The notes beneath the pieces are model-generated. The model was given only the letters and a program-made list of their open reading frames with translations, had not been told where the DNA came from and ran no database searches. Positions 24,741 through 32,933 of a stretch of DNA of 64,000 bases are shown one piece after another. Position 1 is the first letter of the stretch. The number at the start of each line of letters is the position of its first letter. Made by a program: the position numbers and the translations under genes. Source of the stretch: Streptomyces cinerochromogenes (lineage in GTDB: Bacteria > Actinomycetota > Actinomycetes > Streptomycetales > Streptomycetaceae). Location of the stretch: NCBI RefSeq assembly GCF_014648635.1, contig NZ_BMRM01000017.1:1-64000 (forward strand), written 5' to 3'.

Positions 24741-26555
24741 TCAGTCGCTCTTCTGGGGCTCGTCACGCCGCTGCTGCGACGGGCGCTGCTGGCGTGTCTC
24801 GGCAGTCCCACCAGCGCGTCCGCCCACCGTTCCGCGGCCGAGTCCCTTGGATCCTGCCTCGGAGTTGAGCGGGGAACCAGCAGTGTTGCGAGGCGCGCCG
24901 ATCACGCCCTCCGGGTTGCTCGCCGAGCGCAGAACCGCCTGACCCGCACCGGGTTCCGCCTTCGCCGTAGGGGCACCCACCACGCCTCGCTGGCCCAGGG
25001 CGCCCTTCGCGGGCGTGGCGGAGGACGGTTCCTCGGCGCCGACGACCATGCCGCGCGGCACGCGAGGGTTGGCCGTCCCTCCGGAGCCAGGGCCCGTAAC
25101 GGGCTTCCCGCCCACGACACCGTTACGCGCCGAAGCGGTGGGACCAGTCACTCCCGTACGCCCGCCGGGCGTGTTGGTCGTCCTCGGCGTTCCGCCGGTG
25201 ACAGGACGCCCCACCGGCGCACGGCCGGACTGGACGGGACCCCGCGCACCCGGCTGACCGGCCGGGGTCGCACGGCCCGTGGCACGCGCGGGCGGCTGTC
25301 CCATCGGGCCCTGCGGCACTCGACCGCCGGCGACGGAACGCCCTGCCTGCCCGATCGGACCCTGCGGCACGCGGCCACCGGCGACGGGGCGACCCGGCTG
25401 GCCGGTCGGCCCCTGCGGCGCTCGACCGCCGGCGGTACCCGACGGACCGGTGCGCCCCTGTGCCGAGACCGGCAACCGGCCGCTCGGGCCGTAGCCGGGG
25501 GTACGACCGGTGGTCGGCACGACGGGAGGCGTCATCGGCCCCGTGGGCAGCGGGGGCATCGGGCCGCCACCGCTGGTGGTCGGCAGAGTCGGCGTCGGCG
25601 AGTTGGGTGGTGTCGTGGGCGCCTGGGGCGGCAGCGTGGATGTGGTGTTGATCTCTGTGCCGACCTCGTGGCCGGAAGGTGCGCCGGGCTCGTGGGCCTC
25701 TTTCAGGGGCGGTACGTGACCACCGCCCCCTGTCGTGCTGGAGGTAGCCGACTCGGCGTGGCCTCCGGTCGCGCTTCCGTGGCCCCTCACCACACCCTGC
25801 CGCATGGAGGAAGGTGTGGACGCTCCCGAGCCGCCCTGCCCCCATCCTCTTTCACGCCCCGACGGCTGGGGCACCCCCAAATCCGGAATAGGCGTGTACG
25901 GCTTCGGGTCGGTCTCCATCGCCATGCCCAACGCGGTCGCGGACACCGAGTAGAACGACGCCAACCGGTTCATCTGGTTGATCGCCTCTTGCCGGTTCTT
26001 CTCGACCTTCAGCGCGACGGCGTAGTCAGGGTCGCCGTCGACCTGCTTGGACTTGGGCAGGTCCTCGGGGTGCTTCTGCTCGTGCGCGGGCCGGGGGTCC
26101 CGTTCCTTCGGCATGGAGTTGCGCACCGAGGCCAGCCCCGTGGCGGCGGCGGAGATCTCGGTGGCGGCGACGTCGGCGAAGGTCGCGAGTCCCTTGGTCC
26201 AGTCGATCAGACCTTTGGTCCAGGTGTGGAACTGCTCCGCGCCGTCGCCCTCCCAGTCGACGCCCTTGAGATTGGTCTCCAGGTCCGTCGCCGCGTCGTG
26301 GATGGCCGTACGGGCGTCCCACAGGGCCTTGCTGGCCGTCTCCAGGTGCTCGGGGTTGGAGTGGTGGACCAGGTCGAGCATCTCGTTGAGCTTGTGGCCC
26401 TCGAAGTCGGTCCGGCCCGCGGACAGGGCCGCCCCCATCGGCGTGCCCCTGAACCCGTTCTGCAGACGGCTGAGCGTGTTGACGAAGCCGACCTGGCGGT
26501 TGGCCTGCTCCACGTCGGCCTTGTACTCGGGCTTCTGCTGCCAGTTGTCAGTCAA
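24741..26555 (-). CDS. WXG-type protein with long Pro/Gly/Thr-rich tail, candidate T7SS substrate
   Basis: 604 aa if begun at the TTG at 26555, which overlaps the previous stop codon by 8 bp (coupled). The open frame upstream to 26729 only reflects the overlap with the neighbouring gene. N-terminal about 240 residues are helical with W101-E102-G103 (VDWEGDGAEQFHTW), then a helix with KVEKNRQEAINQMNRLASFYSVSATAL; the remaining about 360 residues are low complexity: RVPQGPIGQ/GRPVAGG/GRAPQGP type near-repeats (25150-25500). This layout recalls large WXG or PPE-like secreted proteins. No toxin domain seen. Start codon uncertain. Confidence 0.75.
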   Translation of the reverse strand: MTDNWQQKPEYKADVEQANRQVGFVNTLSRLQNGFRGTPMGAALSAGRTDFEGHKLNEMLDLVHHSNPEHLETASKALWDARTAIHDAATDLETNLKGVDWEGDGAEQFHTWTKGLIDWTKGLATFADVAATEISAAATGLASVRNSMPKERDPRPAHEQKHPEDLPKSKQVDGDPDYAVALKVEKNRQEAINQMNRLASFYSVSATALGMAMETDPKPYTPIPDLGVPQPSGRERGWGQGGSGASTPSSMRQGVVRGHGSATGGHAESATSSTTGGGGHVPPLKEAHEPGAPSGHEVGTEINTTSTLPPQAPTTPPNSPTPTLPTTSGGGPMPPLPTGPMTPPVVPTTGRTPGYGPSGRLPVSAQGRTGPSGTAGGRAPQGPTGQPGRPVAGGRVPQGPIGQAGRSVAGGRVPQGPMGQPPARATGRATPAGQPGARGPVQSGRAPVGRPVTGGTPRTTNTPGGRTGVTGPTASARNGVVGGKPVTGPGSGGTANPRVPRGMVVGAEEPSSATPAKGALGQRGVVGAPTAKAEPGAGQAVLRSASNPEGVIGAPRNTAGSPLNSEAGSKGLGRGTVGGRAGGTAETRQQRPSQQRRDEPQKSD

Positions 26556-27015
26556 TGGAACCCGCCCCCGCGGACTTGTCGTCGCCGCCGTGCTCAGCAG
26601 CCTTGGCAGGCTTGTGGTCGGCGTGCTCACCCTTCGACTGTGTCGCCTCGTGATGCTGCTCGGCGAGGTGCGAGCGGATCTGCCAGAACCGGCGCCGCAC
26701 CTCGTCCTCCGTGCTGTCGTACGTGACATCGGCGGCGTGCGCCGCGAGCGTCAGCGCCTCGATCTGCATACCCAGGTTCTGCGACAGCGTGGTGAGGCGT
26801 TCGTGCACCTGCTCGTACTTGCCGTGCAACTCGGTCGCCTCGTGGAAAGGAATGTTCGAGCCGCTGAACGAACTGGCGCTGAGCTTGTGTTCCGCCAGCC
26901 TGGAAGGGCTGCCAGGAGCACCCTCGAAGGCCGTCAGCGCTTTGTCCACCGCCGTCTTGAACTTCGCCAGCGCATCGATACCGCGCCGCATGCCCGAGCC
27001 GCCACCGCCGCTCAC
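26548..27015 (-). CDS. Small helical T7SS-operon protein, unknown
   Basis: 155 aa, GTG start with AAGGGG 5 nt upstream. N-terminal Gly/Ser, then helices (IDALAKFKTAVDKALTAFEG; LHGKYEQVHERLTTLSQNL; ALTLAAHAADVTYDSTEDEVRRRFWQI) and a His/Lys/Asp-rich tail. The size and helix pattern resemble an Esx-like or chaperone-like protein but no WXG is present; VTYDSTEDE holds a Y-x-x-x-E. First gene of the minus operon leading to mycP and esxBA. Confidence 0.75.
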   Translation of the reverse strand: MSGGGGSGMRRGIDALAKFKTAVDKALTAFEGAPGSPSRLAEHKLSASSFSGSNIPFHEATELHGKYEQVHERLTTLSQNLGMQIEALTLAAHAADVTYDSTEDEVRRRFWQIRSHLAEQHHEATQSKGEHADHKPAKAAEHGGDDKSAGAGSID

Positions 27016-27486
27016 CGCGACCCCTTCCCCGTTTCCCCGTTGGTAGAGCCAGAGAGACCGGGCAGCACAGGTCGTACCCCCGATCTATCGCCAACCACTG
27101 TAGTCACTGCGCACATGGCGGCCAACTGAACTCTGCGACGGTTCAGTTGCAATGGTGTCCCGAAGTGACCGACTCACGACCACCCAAGAACGGCAATACG
27201 GTCAATAGTGACAGAAGCAGTCAGGCATCTGCGCAGAAGCTTCACATGAGAGGGGGCGAAGGAGCGCTGGAGGCAGCTCAGGGCGGCGCTTTGCAACCAC
27301 AAAAGCTCACCCTGCGGTGCCGACCCGGCATTGCCGAACAGTTCGGGCTGACACCGGCCGTGGTGCACCTCCCCTGAATATTCACGCCCGACACAACGCA
27401 CATAGTGGACATGGTGCAAATTTTCCTCAGCAGCGGTTGCTAGCTTGAGCCGGCAGCGGAGTAACCACGGGGGAAGGGGCCCTTCC
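27016..27486. promoter_or_regulatory. Large divergent control region of the T7SS substrate operons
   Basis: 471 bp with no gene, lower in GC than surroundings. It contains a perfect inverted repeat caactgaac (27123-27131) / gttcagttg (27141-27149) with a 9-bp spacer, and an AT-rich palindrome TGAATATTCA (27375-27384). For the plus-strand gene, TAGCTT near 27440 fits a -10 hexamer. The region presumably drives both the minus operon (27015 to 17156) and the plus genes (27487 onward). The inverted repeat is about 108 bp before the minus-strand start and could be an operator. Confidence 0.55.
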
Positions 27487-28005
27487 ATGGCATGGGACGA
27501 ATGGGAGCACTTGAAGGCGCAGGCTGCCGGGGGGCAGTCGGCACACATGCAGCTCAACCATGTCGACGGGGGCGGCGGCACCTACGGCCCCTACGTCCTG
27601 CCCGGCAAGACCGGTGACCTCAAGGTGGGCCACGGCGACCTGGTGAAGATCGGCAGCGCCGCCCACCACCTGTACGACCAGCTCTGGAACAAGGCCCGCG
27701 TGGCGACCCCCAGCAGCGACAGCGCGGCCGGCGACCTCTCCCAGCAGGGCTTCGCCCTCGGCGCCGGGTTGCAGCACGTCTCGAACCGCTGGGAGGAGCA
27801 GTTGAAGTCCCTGATGGACGCCTGCGCCCAGATCTCCAACCACATGCAGGTCACCAAGTCCGTGCACCAGAACGACGAGAACTACATCCAGCGGCAGATG
27901 AGCAGCATCGACGCACTGGACGACGGGTTCGACGAACGGGTGGGGGCGCCGGGCAAGAAGAACTCCGTCTACGGCGAGAAGAGCAAGGGCGACAAGAAGG
28001 ACTAG
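27487..28005 (+). CDS. WXG100-superfamily-like helical protein
   Basis: 172 aa; ATG with GGAAGGGG 7 nt upstream. Begins MAWDEWEHLKAQAAGG, has a Gly-rich beta-like segment (GGGGTYGPYVLPGKTGDL), then two long helices (LVKIGSAAHHLYDQLW..., LQHVSNRWEEQLKSLMDACAQISNHMQ) with a W-E-E in the place of WXG, and a Lys-rich tail. The length and helix-turn-helix pattern place it near the Esx/WXG group; specific role unknown. It is 67 bp upstream of the 775-aa gene and may be its partner or chaperone. Confidence 0.8.
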   Translation: MAWDEWEHLKAQAAGGQSAHMQLNHVDGGGGTYGPYVLPGKTGDLKVGHGDLVKIGSAAHHLYDQLWNKARVATPSSDSAAGDLSQQGFALGAGLQHVSNRWEEQLKSLMDACAQISNHMQVTKSVHQNDENYIQRQMSSIDALDDGFDERVGAPGKKNSVYGEKSKGDKKD

Positions 28006-28072
28006 CGGCGTCGGGCTGCTGACGACGTAGACGACCGCGCCATCCGGCACCGCACCCCTGGGACGATCACCA

Positions 28073-30400
28073 ATGGACTTCAACGCCCTGTACCACGCCA
28101 ACTTCAAGCTGCTCGACGACGCCGTCACCGACTGGTCGACGCTCGCGAAACACCTCGAAGACCTGAAGAAGGACGCGGAGGACGGCCTGCACAAGGCTGC
28201 GCTCAAGGCCAACTGGGCGGGGGTGAACGCGCAGGTCTCCAGGGAGTTCATCGGCAAGACGGCCGGCGAGTTCGGCGACGCCCACACGCAGGCGACCTCG
28301 ATCCGCAACATCCTGCGTGACACCCGGAACGAGCTGAAGAACTACCACCAGCAGTTGACCGACGCCGTCTCGCGCGGGCAGAAGAAGCACCTGACCGTCA
28401 CGGACACCGGCAAGGGCGGCTTCACGGTCATGGGCAACACCCGACCGGACTGGGCCTCCGACCCGAGTGGCAAGACCAGCGCCACCAACCAGAAGGACGT
28501 CGACGACCTCCGGGACGAGATCCAGGGCATCCTCAGCAAGGCCACGGAGAGCGACAACACGGCCAAGACCGTGCTGATGGCGCTCGTCGACCAGACGAAG
28601 ATGGGGTTCTCGGACGCCAGCTACAAGGACCGGGACGCCGCGGCGGAAGCCGTCGAGAAGGCCGACGAGCTGGCGAAGCTCGCCAAGAAGGATCCCTCCG
28701 AGCTGTCGGTCGCGGACTTCGACAAGATCAATGACGGCCTGAAGAAGTACGCGAACGACCCGCTGTTCTCCGAGCGCTTCGCCACCGGCCTTGGACCGCA
28801 GAAGGCCCTGGAGTTCTGGACCGGGATCAGCGATCCCCACAGCGGCAACTACGAGCTGGGGCAGAAGCGTCTCGACCAGTTCGACGACCTCCAGCGCAAC
28901 CTGGGTCTGACGCTGGCCCACGCCACGCAGAGCGATTCCACGGCGATGGCCGAGTGGAAGCGCAAGATGATCGACATCGGCGACCAGCCGATCCACGGCG
29001 ACCGGGGCGGCCCCATGGGCTTCCAGGTCATGAGCAACCTCATGCGGACCGGGGACTACGACGACCAGTTCCTGAAGGACTACGGCACCCAGCTCATGGC
29101 CACCGAGCGGAAGCTCACGGGCAACGGCGACCACGAGAACACCATGTGGCGACTCACGGGCGCGAGTTCCTGGCTGAACCGGATCGGCGACGACAGCGGC
29201 AACGATCCCCTCACCGGCTACCTCAAGGGGCTGTCCAACAGCCCCGACGCGGCCACCGACTTCCTCAACGAGCAGTACATCTCCAAGGACGACCCGGACA
29301 ACCCCTTCGAGCGGGACACCGACGGCAACGGCAAGAAGGGCAAGGTGTCCCTGTCCAACTTCCAGTACCTGTTCGAGGAGCGGGACTGGCCCAAGGAGAC
29401 GGACGCCCACGGCGAGGACCTGGTCACCGGCCAGAACAACCTGGCCCTGGCCCTGGAGGCCGCCACGACCGGGCACCCGGCCGGCGAGATGCCCACGGTG
29501 GACACCCCTCCCCACAACGCGGGCCAGGCGAAGCTCGTCGAGAGCCTCTTCCGTTCGGTGTCGGAGAGCCCGGACCGGCTCACCGGCCACAGCTACATGT
29601 CGGACAGCATGGGGCAGATCGCTGCCGAGTACATGCCCGACATCCATCGTGAGCTGCACGCAGGCGGCTCCGGCGAGAAGACGCTCTTCCCCGTGGCGGG
29701 CACGGCGGCCAATCTCAACGAGCGGGACATCACGAGGTTCCTGTACGCGGTCGGCCAGAATCCCGAGGGTTACGCCGCGGTCAGCCTCGGTCAGCACAGC
29801 TACACGACGCAGTTGATGCAGTACCACTTCGAGCATCCTTCGGCGTACGTCGGGGATCCCGCCTTCTCCGAGGCCGAGAACCTCAAGCAGGGAACCGAAC
29901 AGATCGCTCGTAAAGCGGGCGAGATCGAGGGCATCATCGGCGCCGGCCGCGCCTATCAGGGCGAACTGGAGGGCGGTGCGAAGGACGCCGAATACAACGC
30001 CGCCATCGAGAGCGCCGGGAGCTGGGGCGGTACGGCCATCGGCATCGGCATCGGTATGGCCACGGAACCGATGACCGGCCCCGGCGGTGCCATCATCGGT
30101 GACGTGGCCGGTACGGCGGCCGACGAAATCATCGGCAAGATCACCGAAGGAGCCATGCGGGACAGCTCCGGCGAGATCATCTACCGCAACGGCGAGAAGT
30201 TCGAGGACACTTCCGATTCGACCTACAAGCTGGTCGAACTCGCGGCCAGGAAGGCGGGCGAGAATTCCGGCCACCGCTACCCGCTGATCGAGGCTTCCGT
30301 GGCCACAGCGGCGGAGGACGGATTCGACACCGCCGGGACCAAGGTGCACAAGTACCTTGACGGGGAGGGAATTCCCCGGCAACTCGACACGGAAGACTGA
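28073..30400 (+). CDS. Large WXG-headed protein, candidate T7SS substrate or effector
   Basis: 775 aa. The N-terminal 100 residues are an Esx-like helical hairpin (FNALYHANFKLLDDAV; W48-A49-G50 in KANWAGVN), followed by a long soluble region rich in Asp/Lys/Gly (repeat-like DLRDEIQGILSKAT; GTDLGPQKALEFWTG type motifs) and a late glycine-zipper-like hydrophobic segment (about 640-680; GGTAIGIGIGMATEPMTGPGGAIIGDVAG). No recognised toxin or nuclease motif. Such N-WXG/C-large layouts are typical of proteins exported by ESX systems. A possible DUF6571-like relation is only a weak recollection. ATG start; SD weak. Confidence 0.82.
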   Translation: MDFNALYHANFKLLDDAVTDWSTLAKHLEDLKKDAEDGLHKAALKANWAGVNAQVSREFIGKTAGEFGDAHTQATSIRNILRDTRNELKNYHQQLTDAVSRGQKKHLTVTDTGKGGFTVMGNTRPDWASDPSGKTSATNQKDVDDLRDEIQGILSKATESDNTAKTVLMALVDQTKMGFSDASYKDRDAAAEAVEKADELAKLAKKDPSELSVADFDKINDGLKKYANDPLFSERFATGLGPQKALEFWTGISDPHSGNYELGQKRLDQFDDLQRNLGLTLAHATQSDSTAMAEWKRKMIDIGDQPIHGDRGGPMGFQVMSNLMRTGDYDDQFLKDYGTQLMATERKLTGNGDHENTMWRLTGASSWLNRIGDDSGNDPLTGYLKGLSNSPDAATDFLNEQYISKDDPDNPFERDTDGNGKKGKVSLSNFQYLFEERDWPKETDAHGEDLVTGQNNLALALEAATTGHPAGEMPTVDTPPHNAGQAKLVESLFRSVSESPDRLTGHSYMSDSMGQIAAEYMPDIHRELHAGGSGEKTLFPVAGTAANLNERDITRFLYAVGQNPEGYAAVSLGQHSYTTQLMQYHFEHPSAYVGDPAFSEAENLKQGTEQIARKAGEIEGIIGAGRAYQGELEGGAKDAEYNAAIESAGSWGGTAIGIGIGMATEPMTGPGGAIIGDVAGTAADEIIGKITEGAMRDSSGEIIYRNGEKFEDTSDSTYKLVELAARKAGENSGHRYPLIEASVATAAEDGFDTAGTKVHKYLDGEGIPRQLDTED

Positions 30401-30404
30401 GACG

Positions 30405-31031
30405 TTGGCATCCACTCGTACCAGATCCCTGCTCGCCGGTGGAGCGGCGCTGTTGTTGCTCTGCCTCGTCGTGGGTGTCCTCTACGCCCTGGGAGTTCCG
30501 CCCTTCGAAGAGAAGAAGGGCGAGATCAAGGCCTCCGAGGTGTGCCGGACCCTGGGCTCCCCGGCCGACAGCACCGCCGCGCTGAAGCGCGTCCTGCCCG
30601 ACAAGTCCTCGTACTCGTTCGACGACGACATCACCGACAGGCGTTACGACGACACGGACTTCAGCTACGAGACGTCCTGCTTCGTCAATGGGGACGGAAA
30701 GCAACTCGTCGCGGCCACCGCCGAGATGGTGCGGTACGACAAAGCCGATGACTGGGTGAAGGACGTGGTCGAGAACCACGTGCCGGCCTCCTCGGTGAAG
30801 CCGTTCCCTGCCGGTGACAAGGCGATCGCTTCCGACAGGGTCGCCGCCGTCTACCTTCCTTGTACGGCCCGCGGCTTCGGCCGGCATCTGAGTGTCGTCG
30901 TGCAGCTCAAGCAGCGCGGCAGCGCTTCCGACGGTCAGCTGCGGGAGGGCCTGATCTCCCTCGCCCGCAACGCCGCGCTCTTCGCCCACGACGAAGCGAA
31001 GTGCGACGCGCCGTCCAAGGTGACGTCCTGA
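30405..31031 (+). CDS. Exported or membrane-anchored four-cysteine protein
   Basis: 208 aa from a TTG start 5 bp after the previous stop (GGAAG 9 nt upstream). N-terminal helix (SLLAGGAALLLLCLVVGVLYALG) then an outside domain with four Cys: VCRTL, TSCFVNG, LPCTARG, AKCDAP. The spacing and the terminal HLSVVVQLKQRGS...RNAAL helix match the next gene, suggesting paralogues. No lipobox. Function unknown. Confidence 0.75.
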   Translation: MASTRTRSLLAGGAALLLLCLVVGVLYALGVPPFEEKKGEIKASEVCRTLGSPADSTAALKRVLPDKSSYSFDDDITDRRYDDTDFSYETSCFVNGDGKQLVAATAEMVRYDKADDWVKDVVENHVPASSVKPFPAGDKAIASDRVAAVYLPCTARGFGRHLSVVVQLKQRGSASDGQLREGLISLARNAALFAHDEAKCDAPSKVTS

Positions 31032-31111
31032 GCCGGTCCGGTGAGCCGGCCGCCGGGAAGCGGCTGCCGGCTTGCCGTCAGGGGGGGCGGTCGGAGGAGG
31101 CTGGGTATTCG

Positions 31112-31633
31112 ATGGCTCGACGCCTTGTGGCAGCCACTGCGGCACTCGCGGCGCTAGGCCTGATCGTCGGTTGCTCGACATCCGATGACAAGAAGGATTA
31201 CGACGTACCCAGAGCGCTGTGCGGGGTGCCAGTGGATTCTGGCCTCCTCTCTCCCTTCCTTCCGGCGGGCGAGAAGATCAAAGTCCAGGAAACGCGTCCG
31301 GTGCCTTCCCGGAAACTCTGCCGGGTGGACATCGACGGCCACTGGGCGCTGATGGCAAATCTCCAGTGGTGGGAGGAGGACGTGTCCATCGCTACCGTCG
31401 TGACCGCCAACCCTGAGACGGACAAGTCCCCGCAGTCGTCCGGCGACGACTTCTTCTACACCGGCACCGGAGCCGTGAAGCTGGTCAAGAACTGCAAGAA
31501 CCCCGACCACGCCCGGCATCTGCTGTACACCTCGTTGCAGGTCCACAACTCGGATCTCGGTGACGTCTCCGCCATGAAGAAGTTGGCGACCACGTACACC
31601 GAGGCCGTTGGGCGGTCCGGTGAATGCCCGTAG
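31112..31633 (+). CDS. Lipoprotein, four-cysteine domain
   Basis: 173 aa. MARRLVAATAALAALGLIVGC is a signal peptide with lipobox LIVGC (Cys 21). Mature part has Cys in ALCGVPV, KLCRVDI, VKNCKN and GECP, the same order as the preceding product. GGAGGAGG lies about 11 nt upstream. Attached to the membrane outer face; function unknown. Its reading frame is less GC-extreme than the core genes. It overlaps the next gene by 14 bp. Confidence 0.8.
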   Translation: MARRLVAATAALAALGLIVGCSTSDDKKDYDVPRALCGVPVDSGLLSPFLPAGEKIKVQETRPVPSRKLCRVDIDGHWALMANLQWWEEDVSIATVVTANPETDKSPQSSGDDFFYTGTGAVKLVKNCKNPDHARHLLYTSLQVHNSDLGDVSAMKKLATTYTEAVGRSGECP

Positions 31634-32267
31634 GACGGCCTGGGCCGTCGCCGCCTCTCTCACGCTGCTGAGCGGATGCGGTGGCGGGGGCTCCGGAGAA
31701 CCTGTCTCTCTCGATGCCGCTCGGACGCGGGCGGTGCTGCCGGATGCCGCGTCCGTGCCGGGTTGGGAAGCCACCCTCGAGCCGGTCGCCTATCCGCTGG
31801 AGAAGGCCACGAGGCTGGGGCTCGCCCGGTGTTTCAAAGATGTCGAGCAGGATTCGTGCTCGCGGGTCCGCTTCATCGGCGCTTCGGGTTTTCACCAGCA
31901 GAAGAAGCCGGTCGTCTCCTTCATCGTCCAGACGTACCTCGACCCGGCCACAGCCCGAGCGGCGTACGGAACCGTCTGGAAGACGTGGAAGCGATGGGTT
32001 CCAGCTCCGAAGGCCATGGCGGTCGGGGAACTCGGCGATCAGCGGAATGCCGTGGTCGGACTGGGTGCATCGGGGGTCAAGGGGTCCAAGGGCCTGATGA
32101 TCGTGGTGCGAGAAGGCAGCGTCATCATGCTGTCCATGGCCGAGTCCGGTAAGTACGTCGACATGCCGGATTCCTTCCTCACCCGGTTCGCCGATGTTTT
32201 CACCCAGCGGGCGGAGGAGGCTCAGGCGGGCAAGGAGCCGTCGGCCGGGATCGAGGCGTCCTCCTAG
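31620..32267 (+). CDS. Lipoprotein, unknown
   Basis: 215 aa from GTG at 31620 (overlap with previous stop; coupled). NARRTAWAVAASLTLLSGC: Tat-like RR and lipobox LLSGC. Mature domain has LARCFKDVEQDSCSRVRF, two more Cys, and FIVQTYLDPATARAAYGTVWKTWKRW. No family recognised. Last of three exported proteins after the large WXG genes; likely surface partners of the secretion locus. Confidence 0.78.
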   Translation: MNARRTAWAVAASLTLLSGCGGGGSGEPVSLDAARTRAVLPDAASVPGWEATLEPVAYPLEKATRLGLARCFKDVEQDSCSRVRFIGASGFHQQKKPVVSFIVQTYLDPATARAAYGTVWKTWKRWVPAPKAMAVGELGDQRNAVVGLGASGVKGSKGLMIVVREGSVIMLSMAESGKYVDMPDSFLTRFADVFTQRAEEAQAGKEPSAGIEASS

Positions 32268-32327
32268 CCGGAGCTCCGCGCTCCCCGCGCACCGGCGTAC
32301 GAGGTGCACCGCGTCGGCCGGAGCCGG

Positions 32328-32933
32328 TCAGCACTCCCCCTCTCGTTCCGACGCGCTGATCCGGTAGCCCAGGTACGTCAGCGTTCCCTCCCCGCCGGCG
32401 ATGCCCGGTGGTGTGTAGTCGTCCTTCTTCGAGCGGGTTCGCTGGATGTGGGTGCAGAAGGCGTTGTCCGCGCCGTCCGCGGTGACCGTGAAGGACGCGG
32501 TGTCGTCCGTGTTGCCGTCGGCGGGTTCGACCGTCACCCCGTAGCCCGGTGCGTCGCCGCCGCCGTACTCGGTCACCTTGTCCTTGATCAGGGACTCGTA
32601 GTCGGTGAAGGAGAGGGGACCCGAGTCGTCGGCCTGGAAGGTGTAGCCGTCGAGGTCGTCGGTTGCCTGCTGGACCGCGCTGGTCAGCTCGTCGTCGCTC
32701 CAGGAGACGTCGTCGGAGACACCGAAGCCGTGGACGGCCATGTAGACGCCGATGCCCGCGAGGCTGAGGAAGAGGACGCGGGCGGCGACGAAGGCGGAGT
32801 CGGGGAGGTCCGGGGCCGAGGGGTTGAGGCTGGTGCGCCAGGCGCGTACCCGGTCCGCCTTCACGCAGGCCATGGCCACCAGTACGGCGGCCAGGACCAG
32901 GCCCAGCACGTTCAGTTGGGTCAGTGCGTCCAT
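32328..32933 (-). CDS. Two-helix membrane protein with extracellular domain
   Basis: 201 aa from ATG at 32933, overlapping the mycosin 2 stop region. Helices at about 6-24 (LNVLGLVLAAVLVAMACVKA) and about 47-68 (RVLFLSLAGIGVYMAVHGFG) followed by an acidic domain (DDVSWSDDELTSAVQQATDDLDGY...) and C-terminal TYLGYRISASEREGEC. No family known to me. Lies at the end of the eccB-mycosin transcript; probably a T7SS accessory. Confidence 0.72.
   Translation of the reverse strand: MDALTQLNVLGLVLAAVLVAMACVKADRVRAWRTSLNPSAPDLPDSAFVAARVLFLSLAGIGVYMAVHGFGVSDDVSWSDDELTSAVQQATDDLDGYTFQADDSGPLSFTDYESLIKDKVTEYGGGDAPGYGVTVEPADGNTDDTASFTVTADGADNAFCTHIQRTRSKKDDYTPPGIAGGEGTLTYLGYRISASEREGEC

Noticed and set aside
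26556..26729. Longer N-terminus for the WXG-tail protein
   Set aside because: This stretch is coding in the other frame (26548-27015) and the encoded Ser/Thr/Arg-rich lead is typical of a shadow.
28073..30400. Polymorphic toxin with nuclease tip
   Set aside because: C-terminal region shows no recognisable toxin motif (no HxxN, HNH or ADP-ribosyltransferase pattern by eye).
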